A stretch of DNA of 64,000 bases, from contig JAFDWF010000066.1 in assembly GCA_018268575.1 (NCBI GenBank), forward strand, positions 53,694 to 117,693. Reading direction: 5' to 3'. Source of the stretch: Actinomycetota bacterium. Its GTDB lineage: Bacteria > Actinomycetota > Thermoleophilia > Solirubrobacterales > 70-9. Shown in pieces: positions 52,799 to 61,926 of this stretch (the stretch's first letter is position 1; the number at the start of each line of letters is the position of its first letter). Both the position numbers and the translations under genes were made by a program. Under the pieces are notes generated by a model. That model searched no databases, was not told the origin of the DNA, and saw only the letters and a program-made list of their open reading frames with translations.

Positions 52799-53424
52799 GA
52801 GGACCTGAAAGGGCCCCGGCCTTCTCGGAGGCGACCCTGGCAGGCTGTGGCCGCCTCCGAGAAGGCCGGGTCATGGGGGAGCGGCAGAGGGTCCTACGAT
52901 CCGCTGTTCCTTATGGCCCCGTGGGGGCCATAAGGAACAGCGGAGGGCGGTGTCGCGGGGTCCGTGAGGAAGACGCCGGGAAGTGCGCGGGGGACGTGAG
53001 GGAGACGTCACGGGTTCCACGCTTCCTCCACCGTTACAGACACGTGACCACGGTTTTGGGCCCCCATGGGGGCCCAAAATCATGCAGCGCGAGATGGGGG
53101 CCTCGAACCTCCCCGTGAAGGCTCACGTCTTCCCTGCGATCGTGGGGTCTTCCTCACGGACAGGGCGGGGATCCTCGGGAATCTCCCGTATCCAGGCATC
53201 TTCCCTACGGGACCCGCGCAGATCGCACGGTCTTCGTGGCGTCTCTCGTCGGCCTCGTCACGGAGACGTCGCATTCCTCTGTCCCGTCACGGAGATGCCG
53301 GGATCCCCGGATCTCCCCGGTAACGCACCCGTCCCTGCGCCAGCTCTCCCCCCGAAACCTCCCGTCCCGGGCGTCCCGGAGGCGGCCACAGCCTGCCCGG
53401 GTCGCCTCCGGGACGCCCGGGACG
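52799..53424 (+). repeat. Structured intergenic repeat, family 1, copy C
   Basis: 626 bases with both end hairpins. H1: 19-bp perfect stem (52815-52833/52852-52870); against copy A the pair is CTTCTC/GAGAAG instead of CTTTTC/GAAAAG. H2: 20-bp perfect stem (52901-52920/52924-52943) with a loop different from A. H3: 26-nt palindrome (53054-53079). One exact GTCACGGAGACG box lies at 53258, with a one-mismatch copy at 53287. End hairpin: 22-bp perfect arms (53363-53384/53403-53424), identical to copy A. Confidence 0.85.
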
Positions 53425-53492
53425 CATGAACCCCAGCACCTCAGGCCCGAACCCCACCCGGGCGCCAGCTCGACCCGGCCCCACCCCTCAGG

Positions 53493-53768
53493 TCACTGAC
53501 ACCCCTCGGCCACCCCGGCGGCGACGCTCGGGTGACCGACGAGGCCGGCGCCGCCGTCGACGTCGACGACCTGGCCGGTGATCCAGGTGGCGGCGGGGTC
53601 GGGGAGGTGGAGGATCCAGGCGGCGACCTCGCTCCGATGGCCGCGGCGGCCGAGCGGGTTGGCGACGGCCTCGGCGCGGTCGATCGCGGCGACGGTCTCG
53701 GTGGGGAGGCCGGAGCGATCCAGCGCGCCGGTGTCGGTCGGGCCGGGGGCGAGGGCGTTGACCGGCAC
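53493..53768 (-). pseudogene. C-terminal remnant of a short-chain dehydrogenase
   Basis: VNALAPGPTDTGALDRSGLP, PLGRRGHRSEVAAWILHLPD, ITGQVVDVDGGAGLVGH is the last third of an SDR (PGxxxT loop and the C-terminal GG). The Rossmann part and the catalytic Tyr-Lys are missing. Upstream the DNA passes directly into the end of an ArsR gene. Repeat copy C ends 69 bases beyond its stop. An old deletion is the simplest account. Confidence 0.8.
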
Positions 53769-53780
53769 CCCGGCGAGGCA

Positions 53781-54134
53781 CTACTTCGCGGGCGCGTCGG
53801 GCTCCGCGATCACGAGCGCGAGCAGGCCCGGGAAGCGCGCCTCGAACTCGGGCCGGCGCAGGCGGTTCAGGCGCCGGGTCGCGTCGGCGCGCTGCTCGAT
53901 CAGGCCGGCGTTGCGCAGGGTTGCGAAGTGGTGGCTGAGGGTGCCGTTGGTGACCGGCAGCTCGAAGCTGCCGCAGGCCCGCGTCCAGTCCGGGCAGCCG
54001 GCGAGCTGGCGCACGATCGAGCGCCGGATCGGGTCGGCGAGCGCGTCGAGCGCCGTCTCCAGGGAGACGTCACGCGGGTCGGCGTGCCCGGCCTTTGTTT
54101 GATCATCGTCTAACCTTCGTTTGACAGCCATCAA
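53781..54134 (-). CDS. ArsR-family regulator
   Basis: 117 residues. LETALDALADPIRRSIVRQL, ELPVTNGTLSHHFATLRNAG, LIEQRADATRRLNRLRRPEF is the ArsR winged helix. No metal-binding cysteines except one in AGCPDW, so it probably senses an organic ligand. The divergent interval has TTGTTTGAT and ATCAAACAA as an inverted pair near its start, the likely operator for both directions. Confidence 0.87.
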   Translation of the reverse strand: MMAVKRRLDDDQTKAGHADPRDVSLETALDALADPIRRSIVRQLAGCPDWTRACGSFELPVTNGTLSHHFATLRNAGLIEQRADATRRLNRLRRPEFEARFPGLLALVIAEPDAPAK

Positions 54135-54160
54135 ACAACTATCCTAGTGGAGGGCTGATC

Positions 54161-55057
54161 GTGAAGATCGACGTAGGCCGGGTCGGGATCTGGAGTCCCT
54201 CGCCGGCGTGGGAGGCCTCGGACGAGCTCGAGGAGGCCGCGGCGGAGCTCGACGAGCTCGGCTACGGGGCGCTCTGGCTCGGCGGCGCCCGCGGGGACCT
54301 GGCACTGCCCGCGAGGCTCTTGGCCGCGACCCGGGGCCTGGTGATCGCGACGGCGATCGTCAACGTCTGGACCGATCCGGCCGGCGAGGTGGCGGCCCGC
54401 TACGCGGATCTGGAGGCGCGGGAGCCGGACCGCCTGCTGATCGGCCTCGGCTCCAGCCACGCGCCGCTGGTCGAGCCGGCCGGCTTCAGCTACCGGCGGC
54501 CGTTGCACCGACTGGCCGGCTACCTCGACGAGCTCGATGCGGGCGATCCGACGATCGCCGCCGACCGCCGCGTCCTCGGCGCGCTCGGCCCGAAGGCGCT
54601 CACCCTGGCGGCCGGCCGGAGCGCCGGCGCGCATCCCTACCTGGTCACCCCCGGATACACGCGCCAGGCGCGCGCCCGGATCGGCCCCGACCCGCTGCTG
54701 GCGGTCGAGCAGAAGGCGGTCCTCGAGGCCGATCCCCGGCGCGCCCGCCAGATCGCCCGCGCGCGCCTCGCCCAGTACCTGCGGCTGCCCAACTACACGA
54801 ACAGCTTCCTGCGCCAGGGCTTCACCGAGGCCGACTTCGAGCGGGGCGGCAGCGATCGGCTGGTCGACGGCCTGGTCGCCTGGGGAGACGTGGCGACGGT
54901 CCTCGGCCGGGTCGCCGAGCATCACGCGGCGGGCGCCGACCACGTCGCGCTCCAGGTCCTCGACTCGCCGGACTACCGGCCCACCAACCCGTTGCCGCGC
55001 GGAGGTTGGCGCCTGCTCGCCGCCGGCCTGCGCGAGACCGTCGGGGCGCCGCGATGA
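54161..55057 (+). CDS. LLM-class flavin/F420-dependent oxidoreductase
   Basis: 298 residues from GTG 54161. Luciferase-like barrel: EEAAAELDELGYGALWLGGA, LVIATAIVNVWTDPAGEVAA, RLLIGLGSSHAPLVEPAGFS, then GDVATVLGRVAEHHAAGADH VALQVLD. Similar to F420-dependent TIGR03620-like enzymes of actinobacteria (from memory). The substrate is unknown. Coupled by ATGA to the MBL-fold gene and divergent from ArsR, which probably represses the pair. Confidence 0.88.
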   Translation: MKIDVGRVGIWSPSPAWEASDELEEAAAELDELGYGALWLGGARGDLALPARLLAATRGLVIATAIVNVWTDPAGEVAARYADLEAREPDRLLIGLGSSHAPLVEPAGFSYRRPLHRLAGYLDELDAGDPTIAADRRVLGALGPKALTLAAGRSAGAHPYLVTPGYTRQARARIGPDPLLAVEQKAVLEADPRRARQIARARLAQYLRLPNYTNSFLRQGFTEADFERGGSDRLVDGLVAWGDVATVLGRVAEHHAAGADHVALQVLDSPDYRPTNPLPRGGWRLLAAGLRETVGAPR

Positions 55058-55839
55058 GCACCTCGACGGCGACCGCGAACCTCCGCCTCCAGGTGCTCGA
55101 CACGGGCCTGATCCAGTGCGCCGACTACGCCCTCTACAGCCCGGCGGCCCCGCCCGGGACCGAGGTTGAGATGAGCGTCCGCAGCTACCTGGTGGAGCAC
55201 CCGGACGGCCTCCTCCTCTGGGACACGGGCATCGCCGACTCGATCGCCGCCCGGCCCGAGGGCGAGCGCCTCAACGAGACCCACGTGTTCCGCGTCCCGG
55301 TCACCCTCCGCGGTCAGTTGGAGGCGATCGGCCGCGCCCCGGCGGACATCGGGCTGCTCGGCCTCTCGCACCTGCACATCGACCACGTCGGCAACCTCGA
55401 CCTGTTCCCGGGAGCGACGGCCCTGATGCAGCGAGCCGAGTATGACGCCGCTTACGGCCCGGATGCCGAGGCGCTCACCTACATCCCCGAGACCTACGCG
55501 GCGTTGGACCAGGGCAAGATCCAGAAGATCGTCGGCAGGCACGACGTCTTCGGCGACGGCACCGTCGTGATGGTCCCGCTGCCCGGCCACACGCCGGGCC
55601 ACCAGGGCCTCCTCGTCGCCCTGCCCGAGACCGGCCGCGTGCTCCTGGCCGGCGACCTCGCCTACTCGGTCGCCGACTACGCCGCCGGCGCCGTGCGAGC
55701 GCTCAACTTCGACCTCGACGCCTCCCGCGAGTCGATCGACGCGGCCAAGGCGCTCGAGGCGAGGGGCGTCGAGATCTGGCTCCACCACGACATCGACGCC
55801 CAGCGGGAGATAGCGACCGCGCCTGGGTACAACGGCTGA
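55054..55839 (+). CDS. MBL-fold hydrolase, AHL-lactonase-like
   Basis: 261 residues. Zinc motif HLHIDH at 106-111, the later His in GHTPGHQGLLVAL, Asp in LLAGDLAYS, and the final His in WLHHDID. The N-terminal LDTGLIQCADYALY and LLWDTGIADS are like N-acyl-homoserine lactonase-type MBL proteins. Lactone or ester hydrolysis is likely; quorum quenching is only one possibility. Confidence 0.88.
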   Translation: MSTSTATANLRLQVLDTGLIQCADYALYSPAAPPGTEVEMSVRSYLVEHPDGLLLWDTGIADSIAARPEGERLNETHVFRVPVTLRGQLEAIGRAPADIGLLGLSHLHIDHVGNLDLFPGATALMQRAEYDAAYGPDAEALTYIPETYAALDQGKIQKIVGRHDVFGDGTVVMVPLPGHTPGHQGLLVALPETGRVLLAGDLAYSVADYAAGAVRALNFDLDASRESIDAAKALEARGVEIWLHHDIDAQREIATAPGYNG

Positions 55840-55889
55840 CGGCCGTCAGGCGCGCGGACTGACCGTCCGGGACCACCCGGGTGGGAGCG

Positions 55890-56258
55890 TCAGCTCGCCA
55901 CCCAGGTCCTCGCGGCCTCCTCTTCTGCCGGCGCGAACACGTGCACCTCGCCGGGCATCATCCAGGCGAACGCCCTTACCGACCGCGCCAGCCAGCGGGC
56001 GTCGGTGACGACCGCGGTCTTCCTCCAGGCCGAGTGATGGCCGATCCCGATGCCGAGGCCCACCTTCGCGTCCTGTGCGACCGCCGCGGGCCGCATCTCG
56101 AAATCGGGCCCCAATACGTAGAGGAGGCGGATCTCGCCCGCGTCGACTGCCGCCTCGAGCGCCGGCTCAAGAACCTGCCTGTAGTCCTCGGCGGTGACCT
56201 CGCCGTCGGCCCGCAACGCGGTGACGCCGGCCGGCACGTCGTCGATCTTCTCGATCAT
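55890..56258 (-). CDS. SpoIIAA-like (STAS-fold) protein
   Basis: 122 residues. MIEKIDDVPAGVTALRADGE, VTAEDYRQVLEPALEAAVDA, GEIRLLYVLGPDFEM, then TDARWLARSVRAFAWMMPGE and VHVFAPAEEEAARTWV. This is the SpoIIAA-like fold of stand-alone STAS-type proteins. The conserved Ser for phosphorylation is not obvious. Role unknown. Confidence 0.85.
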   Translation of the reverse strand: MIEKIDDVPAGVTALRADGEVTAEDYRQVLEPALEAAVDAGEIRLLYVLGPDFEMRPAAVAQDAKVGLGIGIGHHSAWRKTAVVTDARWLARSVRAFAWMMPGEVHVFAPAEEEAARTWVAS

Positions 56259-56446
56259 CTCGCTCCTTCCCTGGCCGCCGCCCTCGGCGGCCCTCGGACT
56301 GCATGCTCGGTGCTCGTACTTCTACCCGCGGCCACCGCCTCGCGCACGCGCGGGCGAACCGAGGTGTCGGCGGAGCCGCTCGATCCGTGGCGCGGCCGCA
56401 CCGGGATGCCGGCGCGCCACCTGGGCATCGCAGGTAGGGACGCCGG

Positions 56447-58075
56447 TCACCGAGCTCCGCCGCGGGGCCTGCGCGCGAGCAGCGCGACGTGGATGGGGGT
56501 CAGGGACTCGGCCTCGGAGAGGTCGACCGCGAGGATCCGCTCCAGGCGCTCGATCCGACCGTAGAGCGCTTGTCGGTTCAAGCTCAGGGCCCGGGCTGTG
56601 GCGGCGCGACGGCCCCCGTGGGCGCAGAGCGCCTCGAGGGTCGGAAGCAAGGTGTGCTTGCTCTTCGCGTCGTGCTCGATCACCGGACCGATGACCCGGT
56701 CGACGAAGCGGGGCACCTCCTTCTGGTCGCCGAGGCGCCAGAGCAGCAGCTCCAGCGGCTGGGCGGCGGCATCGATCCACCCCGGCGCTGCATCGCCCGC
56801 GTGCATCAGGGCGGAATCGGTAGCGTCACGCAGCCCGGCGCCGACCTCGTCCCAGCTGCATACCCCCGCGACCGCCACCACCACCGTCCGATCCGCTTTG
56901 GCCGCGGCGGCGCGCAGAGCCTCGTCCACCCGGTCGGCCACGGCGGTCCGCGACGAGGAGCGGCGCAGCCCGGCGAGGATCAGGAGATTGCCGGCCGCGG
57001 GATCGGTCCCGACCACGATCGGAGCCCCCACCGACTCGAGTCCCCGGTCGACGTCGCGCAGCGCCCCCGTCCAGCTCGCGCCGGCCAGGTCCTCATCGGT
57101 CGCCGGTGCGGCGTGGAGCCGGGCGGCGATCGGCAGGAAACCGACCAGATCGCGCTTCTCCAGCCCGAGGCCGGCGAGCCGCGCCGCCGCCGCCTCCGGC
57201 CCGATCTTCCCGTCGGCGACGGAGGTCAGGAGATTCCCGTGGCCGACGGCCAGGAGCTCTTCCTCCTGGCGCGAGCGCAGCAGGGCCAGGGCGACCATTT
57301 CCGCGGCCCGCTCGAGTGCGAGGGGGGCGAAGGCGTCGAAGGGGCGTTCCACCGGGAGGGCGACCAGTCGCCCGTGGTGCTCGACCCGGTCTGCGCCGAC
57401 CGTCGCCTCGATGCCGATCAGCTCGACGCGTTCGCGGGTCTCCGGCCAGGCGGTGACCAGCACCTCCCCGGATCCCGGAGACGGACCCGCGTGTCCGAGG
57501 AGCCGGCCGTTGCGACCCTCGAGGAAGACCGGGTTGCCGATCGCCTTGGCGAGCAGGTCGAGGACGCCCGGAACGCCTTCTCCACCGAGCATCGAGGTGG
57601 TGAAGCTGCGGTGGAGCTCGCCCGCCCGTCGCAGGAGCTCGTAGTCGCGGTTGACGATCTCGGTGTGGATCGCCTCGGTGACGGCGACGAAACGCACCGG
57701 GGCGTGGAGCTCGATCAACGGCAAGCCCTGCCTCTCCGCCGCCTCGACCAAGCCGGCGGGCAGGCGCCGCGAGAAGGTCCCGCCCAGCTCGATGACCAGG
57801 CCCGCGATCTCTCGCGAGGCGAGGTCCGCGACGAAATCCCGTTGGTCTTCGGTGGCCGCGATGCCCATGCCGGTGGTCAGGAGCAGCTCGCCGCCACTCA
57901 GCATCGACGCGATGTTCGGCACCTCGCCCGCGTGAACCCATCGGATCGGCCGGCGGACGGAGCGGGACCCGGCGACGAGCTTGGGCAGGCCGTGCCGGAG
58001 CACGGGGAGGTCGAGGGCCGCGGCGACGGTCATCCGGGCCATCTGCGGAGGCGCATCCAGGTCGGGTCTCGCCAT
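56447..58075 (-). CDS. PucR-family regulator, divergent from aminotransferase
   Basis: 542 residues from ATG 58075. N-terminal PucR domain: VAAALDLPVLRHGLPKLVAG, RSVRRPIRWVHAGEVPNIAS, MLSGGELLLTTGMGI. A GAF/GGDEF-like middle follows and the C-terminal HTH LLPTLEALCAHGGRRAATAR, ALSLNRQALYGRIERLERIL. In the divergent interval there is an ACAC-ATA-GTGT palindrome (58097-58107). It very likely controls the class III aminotransferase. A start at 58105 is possible but overlaps the palindrome. Confidence 0.9.
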   Translation of the reverse strand: MARPDLDAPPQMARMTVAAALDLPVLRHGLPKLVAGSRSVRRPIRWVHAGEVPNIASMLSGGELLLTTGMGIAATEDQRDFVADLASREIAGLVIELGGTFSRRLPAGLVEAAERQGLPLIELHAPVRFVAVTEAIHTEIVNRDYELLRRAGELHRSFTTSMLGGEGVPGVLDLLAKAIGNPVFLEGRNGRLLGHAGPSPGSGEVLVTAWPETRERVELIGIEATVGADRVEHHGRLVALPVERPFDAFAPLALERAAEMVALALLRSRQEEELLAVGHGNLLTSVADGKIGPEAAAARLAGLGLEKRDLVGFLPIAARLHAAPATDEDLAGASWTGALRDVDRGLESVGAPIVVGTDPAAGNLLILAGLRRSSSRTAVADRVDEALRAAAAKADRTVVVAVAGVCSWDEVGAGLRDATDSALMHAGDAAPGWIDAAAQPLELLLWRLGDQKEVPRFVDRVIGPVIEHDAKSKHTLLPTLEALCAHGGRRAATARALSLNRQALYGRIERLERILAVDLSEAESLTPIHVALLARRPRGGAR

Positions 58076-58172
58076 CCGCCCAAGGTAGAGGATGGGACCA
58101 CACATAGTGTCGGTCTAAGGCTTTGGATTGGCGACACGAAGCCGCTTGCAGGGGACGTGGCGCCTTGCCACG

Positions 58173-59537
58173 ATGGCCGAGATGAGCGACCGGTCGAACC
58201 TCCTCCTTCACTTCACCGCCAACGGGGCCTACGGCCCCGGCGGGAGCGAGCTTCTGGTGCTGGAGCGAGGCGAGGGGCCCTACGTCTTCGACACCGACGG
58301 CCGCCGGTACGTGGACGGGCTGTCGAGCCTCTTCTGTAGCCAGATCGGCTACAGCTACGGGGAGGAGATGGCCGCCGCCGCGGCGGCGCAGCTGGGGCGG
58401 CTCTCGTTCAATACCAACTGGGCGACCGCGCACCCCCCGGCGATCGAGCTGGCCTCGGCCCTGGTCGAGCGGGCGCCCGCGGGGATGGCGGCGGCGTTCT
58501 TCACCAGCGGCGGCTCGGAGTCGGTCGAGGCGGCCTGGAAGATGGCGCGCCAGTACCACCTCGCCAATGGCGAACCGCAGCGGACGAAGGCGATCGCCCG
58601 CGACATCGCCTACCACGGGGTCACCCTGGGAGCGCTTTCGTTCACCGGGGTACCGCGCTTCAAGGAGCCTTTCGGCAGGCCCGCGATCGACACCCGGCAC
58701 GTGTCGAACACGAACTCGTTTCGCTCCCCGCTGGGCGGGGAGGAGCTGACGACCGCCCTGCTCGAGGAGCTCGACCGGGCGATCGAGGAGGAGGGCCCGG
58801 ACCAGGTCGCGATCGTGATCGCCGAGCCGATCCAGAACGCAGGCGGCTGCCTCGTCGCCCCGCCCGGCTACTGGCAGGGGGTGCGGCAGATCTGCGACCG
58901 CTACGGAATTCTCCTGATCGCCGACGAGGTGATCGCCGGCTGCGGTCGGCTCGGTCGGTGGTTCGCCTCCGATCACTACGGGATTCGCCCCGACCTGATC
59001 ACGATCGCCAAGGGACTCACCTCGGCCTACGCCCCGATGGGAGCGGTGATCGCCGGCGATCGAGTGGCCGAGGCGCTGCGCCGACCCGGAGTTTCACTGC
59101 TGCACGGGATCACCTTCGGCGGCCATCCGCTGTGTGCGGCGATTGCCTTGCAGAACGTGGAGATCTTCGAGCGCGACGGCGTCCTCGAGAACGTGCGCCG
59201 CCGCGGGTCCTACCTGCGCGACCGTCTCGAGCAGAAGCTGCGCCCCCTGCCGATCGTCGGCGATCTGCGCGGCGATGGCTTCTTCTTCGCCGCCGAGATG
59301 ACGCCAGATGGCGGCGAAGGACGCTTCGAGAGCGACCAGGTCGCGAGGTTGGTTCGGGAGATCGTGCCCCGCCTGCTGCTCGAGCGCGGACTCATCGCGC
59401 GTGCGGACGACCGCGGCGATCCCGTCCTCCAGATCGCCCCTCCCCTGATCTCCGACGATGCGGTGCTCGACGAGGTCGTGGACGCGATGCGCGACGTCCT
59501 CGCCGCCGCCGGCGACGAGATCGGGCTGACGGCCTGA
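58173..59537 (+). CDS. Class III aminotransferase, omega-amino acid type
   Basis: 454 residues from ATG 58173. PLP motifs: FFTSGGSESVEAAWKMARQY, the Asp in ILLIADEVIAGCGRLG and the Schiff-base Lys in LITIAKGLTSAYAPMGAVI. The family uses beta-alanine, GABA, taurine or polyamines with pyruvate. A PucR regulator upstream and a remnant of a 3-hydroxyisobutyrate-type dehydrogenase downstream point to omega-amino acid or polyamine use. Confidence 0.93.
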   Translation: MAEMSDRSNLLLHFTANGAYGPGGSELLVLERGEGPYVFDTDGRRYVDGLSSLFCSQIGYSYGEEMAAAAAAQLGRLSFNTNWATAHPPAIELASALVERAPAGMAAAFFTSGGSESVEAAWKMARQYHLANGEPQRTKAIARDIAYHGVTLGALSFTGVPRFKEPFGRPAIDTRHVSNTNSFRSPLGGEELTTALLEELDRAIEEEGPDQVAIVIAEPIQNAGGCLVAPPGYWQGVRQICDRYGILLIADEVIAGCGRLGRWFASDHYGIRPDLITIAKGLTSAYAPMGAVIAGDRVAEALRRPGVSLLHGITFGGHPLCAAIALQNVEIFERDGVLENVRRRGSYLRDRLEQKLRPLPIVGDLRGDGFFFAAEMTPDGGEGRFESDQVARLVREIVPRLLLERGLIARADDRGDPVLQIAPPLISDDAVLDEVVDAMRDVLAAAGDEIGLTA

Positions 59538-59558
59538 TCTCACTCGAGGAGACCGGCG

Positions 59559-59700
59559 TGAGCGAGCCGACCCGTCTCCCCGGATCAGGTTCATCGGGCT
59601 CGGGCACATGGCGGGCAGCGGCCGCGGGGGTGGATGTCGTGACCGATCTCGGCGAGCTTGCCGCGGATATCGGGGTCGTGGTGACGCGACAGGGAGCGGT
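59559..59700 (+). pseudogene. Remnant of a 3-hydroxyisobutyrate dehydrogenase-type gene
   Basis: It begins GTG-AGC (SEPTRLP) after the aminotransferase. One frame on, RIRFIGLGHMA is the NAD-binding start of 6-phosphogluconate/3-hydroxyisobutyrate dehydrogenases. Back in the first frame, AAGVDVVTDLGELAADIGVV matches the next part of that fold (GVDVVxxLxELAADADVV). The ~40 residues between and the whole C-terminal part are gone. Repeat copy F follows after 35 bases. Confidence 0.65.
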
Positions 59701-59734
59701 CGATCCATGGACGGCTGTCGGCCGGCGGCGAGGC

Positions 59735-60040
59735 GAGTGGTTCCGAGACGGCGCTCCGGGAGGACGGCGGAGGGTCCGGCGGGTGGCGGGGATCGTCACG
59801 GGTCCCCGGCGGAAGGAGCGCCGGGAAGTGGATGTCACGATTCCTCCCGGATCCCGAACGGTCAGGAGACTCCGTGGTTCGAAATCCCCGCCATAGGTGG
59901 ATAAGGAACCACGCAGCTTCCTGACCGTCCGAAGACGTGGCATCTCCGTGACGGACGCCCCGTCCATCGACAGCGGATCCCGCAGACGTGCCGTCCCTGT
60001 GACGGCTTCTCCCGCAAAGCTCCCGTCCCGGGCGTCCCGG
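59735..60040 (+). repeat. Structured intergenic repeat, family 2, copy F
   Basis: 306 bases beginning GAGTGGTTCCGAGACGG and ending GTCCCGGGCGTCCCGG (the same end as family-1 copies A and C). The central hairpin 59858-59880/59905-59928 pairs ACGGTCAGGA with TCCTGACCGT and CGTGGTTC with GAACCACG. Blocks with GTCACGG/CCGTGACGG recur. It is the plus-strand counterpart of copy E (49845-50137). Confidence 0.72.
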
Positions 60041-60134
60041 CGGTGACCAAGCGTGAGGGCTTTCTCATGAAGAATTTCGGCTGGCCCAATGACCATCCAA
60101 TCGGAGGTTCAGGCAAAGGCCCCAGCCTCGGGGC

Positions 60135-60902
60135 ATGACTTCAGAACACGGTCCCCGGGCGCCCTCCGGGTTGCTCGGCGCCGACCTGGGCGCTAACGGC
60201 AGGGCGAACGGCCACGGCGGAGGAGAGAAGGACTGGGATCGGCACGTCCGCCAGGCCGACGAACTCTCACGCACGCCGGGCTTCCGCGACCTGCGTGACC
60301 GCATCGTCGCCAAGGCGGCGCCCGCGGCCGGCGAGCAGGCACTCGACATCGGCTGTGGCACCGGCTTGCTGGCGCTCGCGCTGGCGCCGACCTGCGGCGG
60401 CGTCTGGGCGATCGACAACGCCGCGGCGATGGTCGAGCACCTGCGCTGGGTGGTAGCCGGGCAGGGCGTCCGCAACGTCTACCCGCTGGTCGCCTCGGCC
60501 GCGGCGCTGCCCCAGGCGGACGCCAGCCTCGACCTCGTCGTCTCCAACTACTGCTTCCACCACCTCGACGAGGAGGGCAAGCGGCAGAGCCTGGCGGAGA
60601 TCCACCGGGTGCTGCGACCGGGTGGGCGCCTCGTCTTCGCCGACATGATGTTCGGCTGGAGCCCGGCGGTGGGCCGCAATCGCGAGGTGCTCGGCGCCAA
60701 GGTGCGGGCGATCGCCCGTCGCGGCCCGGCGGGCTGGCTGCGGCTCGCCGCCAACGCGGGGCGCCTCCTCGGCGGCCGCGGCGAGCACCCGGCGGCGGCG
60801 GAGTGGTGGCGACCGGCGCTGCTGCAGGCGGGCTTCGACGAGATCGAGGTCGAGCTGCTCGCCCACGAGGGTGGGATCGCGGCGGCCGTCAAGCCGCGAT
60901 GA
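60135..60902 (+). CDS. SAM-dependent methyltransferase, UbiE/type 11
   Basis: 255 residues. SAM motif I EQALDIGCGTGLLALALAPT at ~69-88, motif II acidic AIDNAAAMVEHL, motif III SLDLVVSNYCFHHLDEEGKR and post-III LRPGGRLVFADMM. The C-terminal ~70 residues may shape the substrate pocket. The N-terminal 30 residues are Gly-rich and flexible. Overlaps the C39 gene in ATGA, so the two are linked in expression; methyl acceptor unknown. Confidence 0.9.
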   Translation: MTSEHGPRAPSGLLGADLGANGRANGHGGGEKDWDRHVRQADELSRTPGFRDLRDRIVAKAAPAAGEQALDIGCGTGLLALALAPTCGGVWAIDNAAAMVEHLRWVVAGQGVRNVYPLVASAAALPQADASLDLVVSNYCFHHLDEEGKRQSLAEIHRVLRPGGRLVFADMMFGWSPAVGRNREVLGAKVRAIARRGPAGWLRLAANAGRLLGGRGEHPAAAEWWRPALLQAGFDEIEVELLAHEGGIAAAVKPR

Positions 60903-61882
60903 GCACGACGGGGGCGACGCCCCGCACCCCTCGCGCCGCGATCCGCCGGCGGCGCGCCGGGGCCGTCGCGGCGCTGGCCTTCGTCGCGGCGGCTGTGGGG
61001 GTGGCGCTCGCGAGTGGCGGCAGCGGTGGCGGTGGCGGCGGTGGGGCCGAACCGCCGGCGCCGACGAAGCCCGCGGTGGTCACGGTCGCGGTGGGCGGCG
61101 ACCCGCTCGCGCACGCGCGGGTCGAGGAATTGGGCAGGCCGCGGGCGCTCGCCGCGCTCGCCGCGCAGGTTCCCGCCCACCGCCTCGAACACGCCGGCAA
61201 GGCGAGCATCACCTACGCCGTCGACCGCGCCGCCCTCGCCGCCGCGCTGCGCCGCGCGGTCCGCGAAGGGGGCGGGACGGTCGCGGTCACCGAGGCCCCC
61301 GTCGCGTCCCGCATCGACGTTCCGATGATCGGCCAGCGGTTGCGCGACGATTGCGAGGTCACGGCGCTCTCGATGGTCCTCGGCTACGCCGGGCATCCGG
61401 TCGACCAGCTCACCCTCCAGCGCCAGGTGGCCGCGGCCCAGCCGCTCGACCCCGAAGTCGGGCCGCACGGGGAAGAGATCTGGGGCGACCCGAGCCTCGG
61501 CTTCGTCGGCCGTGCCGACGGCGGCGGCCCGGCGGGCGGCTTCGGCGTCTACCAGGCGCCGATCCGGGCGCTGGCGCAGCGCCACGGACTCCAGATGACC
61601 GACCTGACCGGCACCCACCCGCAGCGCCTCTATGCCGCCTTGCTGGCGGGGCATCCGATCCTGGCCTGGGTGGCGCTCTCGGCCGGTCCCTACGCGACCT
61701 GGACGTCGCCGGCGGGCAAGGCGATACGGATCAACTACGGCGAGCATGCCGTCGTCCTCACCGGCGTCGGCGGCGGCGACGTCCAGGTCAACGACCCGCT
61801 CTCGGGGGAACGGCTGACCTGGGGCAAGGCCGAATTCGAACGGATGTGGGCCGGACTCGGGCACCGGGCACTCGCCGCCTGA
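60899..61882 (+). CDS. Secreted C39-like cysteine peptidase
   Basis: 327 residues from ATG 60899. One membrane or signal helix (AGAVAALAFVAAAVGVALAS), a Gly-rich linker, then the C39-type papain fold: QRLRDDCEVTALSMVLGYAG (catalytic Cys), GEHAVVLTGVGGGDVQVNDP (His and Asp). The fold is near DUF3335/peptidase C39_2 proteins of actinobacteria. Probably an external or anchored amidase or peptidase acting on cell-wall peptides (inference). Confidence 0.87.
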   Translation: MSTTGATPRTPRAAIRRRRAGAVAALAFVAAAVGVALASGGSGGGGGGGAEPPAPTKPAVVTVAVGGDPLAHARVEELGRPRALAALAAQVPAHRLEHAGKASITYAVDRAALAAALRRAVREGGGTVAVTEAPVASRIDVPMIGQRLRDDCEVTALSMVLGYAGHPVDQLTLQRQVAAAQPLDPEVGPHGEEIWGDPSLGFVGRADGGGPAGGFGVYQAPIRALAQRHGLQMTDLTGTHPQRLYAALLAGHPILAWVALSAGPYATWTSPAGKAIRINYGEHAVVLTGVGGGDVQVNDPLSGERLTWGKAEFERMWAGLGHRALAA

Positions 61883-61926
61883 TCGCACCTCATCGAGCTT
61901 TAAGAGCCCTGCGGTAACTGGGTGGT

